Below, in pieces: positions 59,730 through 64,000 of a DNA stretch of 64,000 bases (positions are counted from its first letter, which is position 1; each line of letters begins with the position of its first letter). The position numbers were made by a program, and so were the translations under genes. Origin of the DNA: Actinacidiphila cocklensis (lineage in GTDB: Bacteria > Actinomycetota > Actinomycetes > Streptomycetales > Streptomycetaceae); assembly GCF_907177275.1 (NCBI RefSeq), contig NZ_CAJSLV010000050.1, positions 89,258 through 153,257 of the forward strand, written 5' to 3'. The notes below the pieces were generated by a model. It was not told where the DNA came from, did no database searches, and saw only the letters and a program-made list of their open reading frames with translations.

Positions 59730-59894
59730 TCAGCGCTCCTCGCGGAAGAGCACGTGGCGGCGGGCGACGGGGTCGTACTTGGTGAGCGTCAGCCGGTCCG
59801 GGTCGTTGCGGCGGTTCTTGCGGGTCACGTAGGTGTGACCGGTGCCGGCGGTGGAGCGGAGCTTCACGACCGGGCGCAGTTCGCTGCGGGCCAT
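59730..59894 (-). CDS. rpmG: 50S ribosomal protein L33, cysteine-free
   Basis: 54 residues from ATG 59894 with GAGGTGG upstream. [48 protein letters not shown] is the L33 family; the CxxC pairs of the zinc form are absent, so this is the C-minus paralog. It precedes L31B, and the two form a small operon for zinc-poor conditions. A possible Zur site is about 20 bases upstream. Confidence 0.95.
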   Translation of the reverse strand: MARSELRPVVKLRSTAGTGHTYVTRKNRRNDPDRLTLTKYDPVARRHVLFREER

Positions 59895-59910
59895 GGTCCA
59901 CCTCTTTCCG

Positions 59911-59927
59911 TCATCGTTATCGTTTTC
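59911..59927 (-). promoter_or_regulatory. Possible Zur box
   Basis: On the minus strand GAAAACGATAACGATGA resembles Zur sites (TGAAAATGATTTTCA-like), with the tandem GATAACGAT core. It lies just upstream of L33. The match is partial (about 11 of 15), but the genes are ones that Zur commonly represses. Confidence 0.45.
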
Positions 59928-60049
59928 TTCTTGGTACGCCGTCGATAACGCCAGGGGGCCGGTCGGCATTCCCCGCCGGTTCCCGGTATGCCGACCGGCC
60001 GCACGGTCGGGGGATCGTGCGGCCGGACTGGGGCGATGGGGGCGGCGGG

Positions 60050-60895
60050 CTACCGGGAGAAGACCGTGAAAAGGCCGCCGTCGGGGTCGCGCAGATCGGC
60101 CCAGGGGCCGGCGGGAGCCGTGCCGCTGCCGATTACCGCGCCGCCCAGGGCGCGGGCGGCCTCGGCGCACGCGGCCACGTCCTCGACCGCGAAGTGCACG
60201 GCCCAGTGCGGGCGGACCGCCGGGTCGGGCGCCGCCTCGACCGCGCCGGAGGAGATCCGCGCCACCACGTCACCGCTGCTGCGGACGACGACCTCGGCGT
60301 TCTCGTACTCGTAGGACACGCTGCAGCAGCCCTGCCCCTCGTCGGCCCACTCCAGGACGCCGCCGTAGAAGATGGCCGACTCGAAGGCGTCCCTGGTGCG
60401 CAGGCGGACGACGACCGGGCCGCGGTCGTGCCAGGACTGCCAGCCGCCGGGCAGCTTGCCGTCCCAGACGCCGAAGACCGCGCCGTCGCGGTCGGCGGCG
60501 AGCACCGCGCGCCCGGACGCGAAGGACACCGGGCCGAGCGCCACGGTGGCGCTGCGCTCGCGGATCCTGGCGGTCGCCTCGTCGGCCTGGGAGACCACGA
60601 AGAAGGGGGTCCAGCCCACCGCGACCTGCATGTCGCTCGCGACGGCACCGATGGTGGCGAGCGGGCGGCCGTCGGTCACGGCGACGGCGAAGCGCTCGCC
60701 GAGCGTCGTCGAGCGGAACTCCCAGCCCAGGACGGTGCCGTAGAACTTCTCCGCCGCGGCCAGGTCGCGTGCGCTCAGACTGACCCAGCAGGGGGCGCCG
60801 CGTGCCACCTCGGTGCTCCTGTCGCCGGGCGTGCTCGTCCCGTCGGCCGCACGCGTGGCGTGCTGCTCCCCTTGCGCCGGCTGCCGCCCGGTCAT
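60050..60895 (-). CDS. Two-domain VOC family protein
   Basis: 281 residues from ATG 60895. Two VOC halves: [32 protein letters not shown] (residues 32-63), then [19 protein letters not shown]; and [29 protein letters not shown] with [27 protein letters not shown] and [16 protein letters not shown] at the end. The shape is that of PhnB/hydroxylase-type tandem VOC proteins in Streptomyces (bleomycin-binding or glyoxalase relatives). The first 30 residues are low complexity. Function unknown. Confidence 0.9.
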   Translation of the reverse strand: MTGRQPAQGEQHATRAADGTSTPGDRSTEVARGAPCWVSLSARDLAAAEKFYGTVLGWEFRSTTLGERFAVAVTDGRPLATIGAVASDMQVAVGWTPFFVVSQADEATARIRERSATVALGPVSFASGRAVLAADRDGAVFGVWDGKLPGGWQSWHDRGPVVVRLRTRDAFESAIFYGGVLEWADEGQGCCSVSYEYENAEVVVRSSGDVVARISSGAVEAAPDPAVRPHWAVHFAVEDVAACAEAARALGGAVIGSGTAPAGPWADLRDPDGGLFTVFSR

Positions 60896-60989
60896 CGCAC
60901 CGACTCCGCTTCGTTCGATTCGTACCCATGGGGAAAGAACCCCTGGTGGGCAAGGGTCTTATTGCTGCACCTGCCCCGTCCGCGCGTGA

Positions 60990-61718
60990 TCATGCCGGGT
61001 GATCCGGACCTCTTGCGCCACCTCGGCCGGCGGCGGGGCGGCGCACGGTCAGCCCCTTGCACTGCCAGTGCAGCTCCTCGGTGCCGGGGCGCGGCGGCAG
61101 ATGGCCGTAGCGGCCGGCCGCGACGCTGATGCAGACGACCGGCCAGGCACGCCAGTGCGGGCCGACGCCCTGGTGGTCGGCGTAGAGCAGCCTGCCGTCG
61201 GCGTACCACTCGACACTGCGGGTGCCGAAGACCACCCGCAGCGTGAACGGGCGGCCCGCGGTGACGGCGCCCTCGGCGTAGTGGGCGGCCGGGTGGACGT
61301 GGTTGGTCAGCTCCAGCAGGCCGGGATGGGTGGGGTGGTACTCGAAGGCGTCGACCTCGCCGTGCCCGGGCTGCGGGCGGCTGCCGGTGTCGCGGCCCCA
61401 GGTCCACAGCGCGGGCCAGGCGCCCTGGACGTCGTGGACGGTGCAGGTCGCGGTCAGCTCGTCGTCCGGCAGCAGTTCGAAGCCGCCGGGGGCGTACTCG
61501 GTGGAGACCAGCGCGGTGTGCCAGTCGCCGCCGCCGGCGCGGCGGGCGGTGAAGACGCCGTCGGCGGTGGGGCCGTAGCGGGGGCCGATCACGTCGAGCT
61601 TGTTGTCGTCGGGATTGCGCCCGTCCTCGGGATAGGCGGAGGTGCGGCCGACCGCCCAGGCGGTGCGGTCGTCGAAGGGCGCGTCGAAGACCACCGCGGC
61701 GGTGAGGCGACTGGTCAT
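60990..61718 (-). CDS. GH16-like concanavalin-fold protein
   Basis: 242 residues from ATG 61718. A beta-jelly-roll with WPALWTWGRDTGS and the catalytic GHGEVDAFEY (E121-x-D123-x-x-E126, the GH16 ExDxxE motif), then VVFGTRSVEWYADGRLLYAD, typical of GH16 beta-glucanases or laminarinases. No signal peptide is seen, so it would stay inside the cell or use another route. It is somewhat short and lacks the usual long carbohydrate-binding loops. Substrate (beta-1,3/1,4-glucan or other) not decided. Confidence 0.8.
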   Translation of the reverse strand: MTSRLTAAVVFDAPFDDRTAWAVGRTSAYPEDGRNPDDNKLDVIGPRYGPTADGVFTARRAGGGDWHTALVSTEYAPGGFELLPDDELTATCTVHDVQGAWPALWTWGRDTGSRPQPGHGEVDAFEYHPTHPGLLELTNHVHPAAHYAEGAVTAGRPFTLRVVFGTRSVEWYADGRLLYADHQGVGPHWRAWPVVCISVAAGRYGHLPPRPGTEELHWQCKGLTVRRPAAGRGGARGPDHPA

Positions 61719-61908
61719 GCGGGCTCCCTGCTGCCGACCGGAATGACCCCATTCAATCCGGTTCGGGCGCACCGCAGGAAGCGGCGTGCGGAAGCACGGT
61801 CCGGCGTGCACCACCTGGCGCACGCCCCCGGGGCGGCACACCGGGTCCTCCGCTGGACCCGCCCGGTTCGGCCTCGGGGGTACGGCCGAGCCGGGCGGGC
61901 GGATCAGG

Positions 61909-62943
61909 TCAGCGGCCGCCCTCGATGCGGCGGGAGCGCTGGTCCACGCCGGGGACGCCGTACGGGTAGTCGGCAGCGCCGGGGTCGCTGGCCTTGTCGA
62001 GCCTGGCCGTCTGCTCGGCGGTCAGCCGCCGGTCGGCGGACCCCAGGTTGTCGTCGAGCTGCTCCACGGTGCGGGCGCCGAGGATGACCGAGGTGACGGC
62101 CGGGCGGTCGAGCAGCCAGGCCAGCGCGACCTGCGCCATCGTGGCGCCGGTCTCCTCGGCGACGGCCTGGACCTCCTCCACCACGGCCCAGGTGCGCGCC
62201 ATGGCGGCCCGCCGGTCGTACGCCTCCACCCCGCGCTCGGGGTTCTCGCCGAGCCGGGTGGCGCCGGTGGGCCGCTCGTCGCGGCGGTACTTGCCGGTGA
62301 GCCAGCCGCCGCCGAGCGGGCTCCAGGGCAGCAGGCCCAGGCCCTCGGACCGGCACGCCGCGGTGATCTCCCACTCGATCTCCCGGCTGAGCAGGCTGTA
62401 CTGCGGCTGCAGGGTGACCGGGCGGGCCAGGCCGCGGAAGTCGGCGGTGTCGACGGCCTTCTGCAGCTGCCAGCCGGTGTAGTTCGACAGGCCCACGTAG
62501 TGGATTCGGCCCTGGCGGACCGCGTCGTCGAGGAAGCGCAGGGTCTCCTCGACCGGGGTCAGCGGGTCCCAGGAGTGCACCTGGTAGAGGTCGACCGAGT
62601 CGACGCCGAGCCGCCGCAGCGAGGCGGTCAGCGCGCGGTCGAGGTGCCGCCGGGACAGGCCGGCGTCGTTGGGTCCCGAGCCCATCGGGAAGCGGCCCTT
62701 GGTGGCGATCACCACCTGCTCGGTGATGTCGGCGGGGCGGTCGGCGAGCCAGCGGCCGAGGATCTCCTCGGAGCGGCCCGCGCTGTAGACGTCGGCGGTG
62801 TCGATGAAGGTGCCGCCGGCCTCCACGAAGCGGTCGAGCTGGGCGAAGGCGGTCTTCTCGTCCGACTCCGCGCCGAAGGTCATGGTGCCCAGGCACAGGG
62901 CGGAGACAGCGCATCCGCTGCGGCCGAGGTTGCGGTACTCCAC
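61909..62943 (-). CDS. Aldo/keto reductase
   Basis: 344 residues from GTG 62943, with AAGGAG thirteen bases upstream. AKR tetrad: Asp/Tyr of FIDTADVYSAGRSEE, Lys of VIATKGRFPM, His of LYQVHSWDPL; cofactor region LGARTVEQLDDNL. Start VEYRNLGRSGCAVSALCLGTMTFG matches the Gre2/AKR11-like actinobacterial group. It is divergent from a LysR gene and likely its target. Substrate unknown. Confidence 0.9.
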   Translation of the reverse strand: MEYRNLGRSGCAVSALCLGTMTFGAESDEKTAFAQLDRFVEAGGTFIDTADVYSAGRSEEILGRWLADRPADITEQVVIATKGRFPMGSGPNDAGLSRRHLDRALTASLRRLGVDSVDLYQVHSWDPLTPVEETLRFLDDAVRQGRIHYVGLSNYTGWQLQKAVDTADFRGLARPVTLQPQYSLLSREIEWEITAACRSEGLGLLPWSPLGGGWLTGKYRRDERPTGATRLGENPERGVEAYDRRAAMARTWAVVEEVQAVAEETGATMAQVALAWLLDRPAVTSVILGARTVEQLDDNLGSADRRLTAEQTARLDKASDPGAADYPYGVPGVDQRSRRIEGGR

Positions 62944-63038
62944 GGGAATGCTCCTTCGCAGGCTGCCTGATCGGGTGGCCGGAGGGCCGTCGACCATGCT
63001 CGCCCCGGCCGCGGTGAACCGTCCAATAGAAGAAAGCG

Positions 63039-63050
63039 GATGGATTCATC
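63039..63050. promoter_or_regulatory. LysR-target dyad
   Basis: GATG-GATT-CATC in the 124-base gap between the AKR and LysR start codons, 18 bases before the LysR ATG. A small dyad that could be part of a LysR binding region; an AGAAA/TTTCT pair surrounds it. Confidence 0.35.
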
Positions 63051-63067
63051 GAGTAGGTTTCTCAATC

Positions 63068-63943
63068 ATGGAACTGCGGCAACTCGAGTACTTCGTCGCC
63101 GTCGCCGAGGAGCGGCACTTCACCCGGGCGGCGCGGCGGATGGTGGTGTCCCAGTCGGGTCTTTCCGCCTCGGTGCGGGCGCTGGAGCGCGAGTTGGGCG
63201 CCGCGCTGTTCACCCGGACGACGCGCAGCGTCGAACTGACCGGCGCGGGGCGGGCGCTGCTGGCCGAGGCGACCCGCACGCTGGCCGCCGCCCGGGCGGC
63301 AGGTGACGCCGTCGCGGCGGTGCAGGGGCTGCTGCGCGGCAGCCTGTCGGTCGGCACCGAGCAGTGCGTCAACGTCGACGTGGGCGCGCTGCTGGCCCGC
63401 TTCCGGGCCGAGCACGGCAACGTGGAGATCCGGCTGCGGCAGGCCGGGTCCGCGGTGATGGCGCAGGACGTCGCCGACGGGCGGCTCGACCTGGCCTTCA
63501 TCACGCTGCCTGGGCCGCCGCCCGAGGGGGTGCGGCTGCTGCCGCTGACCAGCGAGCCGATGGTGCTGCTGTGCTACCCCGGGCACCGGCTGGCGGGCGT
63601 GCCGTACGCGCAGTGGGGGCAGTTGGCGGACGAGACGTTCGTGGACTGGCACCAGGACTGGGGTGCCAGGCGGCTGACCGACCGGGCCTTCGCGGCGAGC
63701 GGCACACCGCGCCGGGTGGGCGTCGAGGTCTACGACGTGCACACGCTGATCGACATGGTGCGGCACGGGCTGGGCATCGCGGTGGTGCCGCAGCCGATCT
63801 CCCGCAAGGAGCAGGCGGCGCCGCTCGCGGTGGTGCCGCTGAAGGGCCAGGAGGACCAGAACTGGGAGGTCTCGGTAGCCCTCCCGGCGGGCGACCGTAC
63901 CAGCCCGGCCGCCCGCGCGCTGCTGTCCTACCTGGACCTGTGA
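63068..63943 (+). CDS. LysR-family regulator
   Basis: 291 residues from ATG 63068. N-terminal HTH MELRQLEYFVAVAEERHFTRAARRMVVSQSGLSASVRALERELGAALFTRTTRSVELTGAG, then the periplasmic-binding-like effector domain with LSVGTEQCVNVDVGALLARF, LDLAFITLPGPPPEGVRLL and YDVHTLIDMVRHGLGIAVVP. Controls the divergent AKR, probably in response to a carbonyl substrate. Full length; no disruption. Confidence 0.95.
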   Translation: MELRQLEYFVAVAEERHFTRAARRMVVSQSGLSASVRALERELGAALFTRTTRSVELTGAGRALLAEATRTLAAARAAGDAVAAVQGLLRGSLSVGTEQCVNVDVGALLARFRAEHGNVEIRLRQAGSAVMAQDVADGRLDLAFITLPGPPPEGVRLLPLTSEPMVLLCYPGHRLAGVPYAQWGQLADETFVDWHQDWGARRLTDRAFAASGTPRRVGVEVYDVHTLIDMVRHGLGIAVVPQPISRKEQAAPLAVVPLKGQEDQNWEVSVALPAGDRTSPAARALLSYLDL

Positions 63944-63949
63944 ACACCA

Positions 63950-63980
63950 CCCGCCGGGGTGCCGCCCCGCAGGCGGCGGG
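63950..63980 (+). terminator. Hairpin after the LysR gene
   Basis: CCCGCCG (63950-63956) and CGGCGGG (63974-63980), 7-bp stem and 17-base loop that is itself GC-rich, seven bases past the LysR stop. Confidence 0.6.
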
Positions 63981-64000
63981 CCGGCAGGGCAGGCCCGCGG

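Noticed and set aside
63200..64000. Minus-strand frames opposite the LysR gene, extending to the window end
   Set aside because: Low-complexity Pro/Arg/Ala frames with no ribosome site; the plus-strand LysR gene explains the region.
1..64000. tRNA, rRNA, CRISPR arrays, transposases, integrases and attachment sites
   Set aside because: None was recognised: no T-arm-like GGTTCGAATCC sites, no spaced repeats, no DDE or tyrosine recombinase motifs in any frame read.

Overview
The window is a 64 kb piece of a very GC-rich actinobacterial chromosome, most likely from Streptomyces or a close relative in the Streptomycetaceae. The signs are the strong third-position GC bias, frequent GTG starts behind GGAGG-type ribosome binding sites, Tat-type and PT-linker secreted enzymes, CebR-type boxes, ECF41-like sigma factors, a DUF574-type methyltransferase, a SCO6745-family protein and a mycothiol-dependent (maleylpyruvate isomerase-fold) enzyme. 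I see no rRNA, tRNA, CRISPR array, prophage or intact transposon. The gene content looks like a chromosome arm: many short, independently regulated accessory units and several decaying genes.

Layout. 1-5919 (minus): the 5' 1973 codons of a giant secreted protein, GH92 alpha-mannosidase plus carbohydrate-binding, FIVAR and FN3 modules plus a C-terminal PAP2 phosphatase, cut by the window edge. 6.4-11.5 kb: small secreted proteins (a ricin-type lectin and a lamin-tail protein), a VOC protein, a calcium-loop protein, a DUF4287 protein, and remnants of a TetR gene and an amidohydrolase gene. 11.9-20.2 kb: metallo-beta-lactamase-fold hydrolase, aldo/keto reductase, lipoprotein, alpha/beta hydrolase, FBP zinc-finger protein, an NmrA-like/TetR divergent pair, SDR, DUF574 methyltransferase and a second NmrA-like protein. 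20.3-25.4 kb: a lower-GC membrane protein, a secreted GH6 cellulase with CBM2 under CebR-like boxes, an MFS exporter and a VOC protein. 25.7-31.6 kb: a frameshifted STAS protein, a SUMF1-domain protein without one active-site Cys, MDMPI and NTF2-like proteins, and a PadR/membrane protein/secreted hydrolase unit.

31.8-48.7 kb is dominated by regulator/enzyme pairs: PEBP-SCO6745 with GntR, MarR with MBL, HxlR with a zinc-type oxidoreductase, a CMD-domain protein with an ECF41 sigma factor, MarR with MBL plus MFS, and AKR with TetR. In most of these the intergenic region holds a readable palindrome or promoter. Within this stretch are an upstream ORF and hairpin pair in front of an alpha/beta hydrolase (44.9 kb), and a scar in which an iron box is followed by a short remnant of a siderophore transporter (46.7-46.9 kb). 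48.7-64 kb: a subtilisin-type secreted protease with a neighbouring LuxR-type regulator, two methyltransferases, an oxidoreductase, three GNAT acetyltransferases, a second ECF41-like sigma factor, the cysteine-free ribosomal proteins L33 and L31B behind a possible Zur site, a two-domain VOC protein, a GH16-like protein and a divergent AKR/LysR pair.

How the genes work together. Three secreted systems attack polymers: phosphomannan or mannan (GH92-PAP2), cellulose (GH6) and protein (S8). Most of the rest are small oxidoreductase or hydrolase units under their own repressor, the usual pattern of xenobiotic or electrophile response modules. The most unusual objects are the GH92-PAP2 fusion, whose GH92 domain has Gln where ordinary alpha-mannosidases have the general-acid Glu, the ECF41 promoter/CMD/sigma autoregulatory loop, the putative translational attenuator at 44.9 kb and the iron-box transporter scar.
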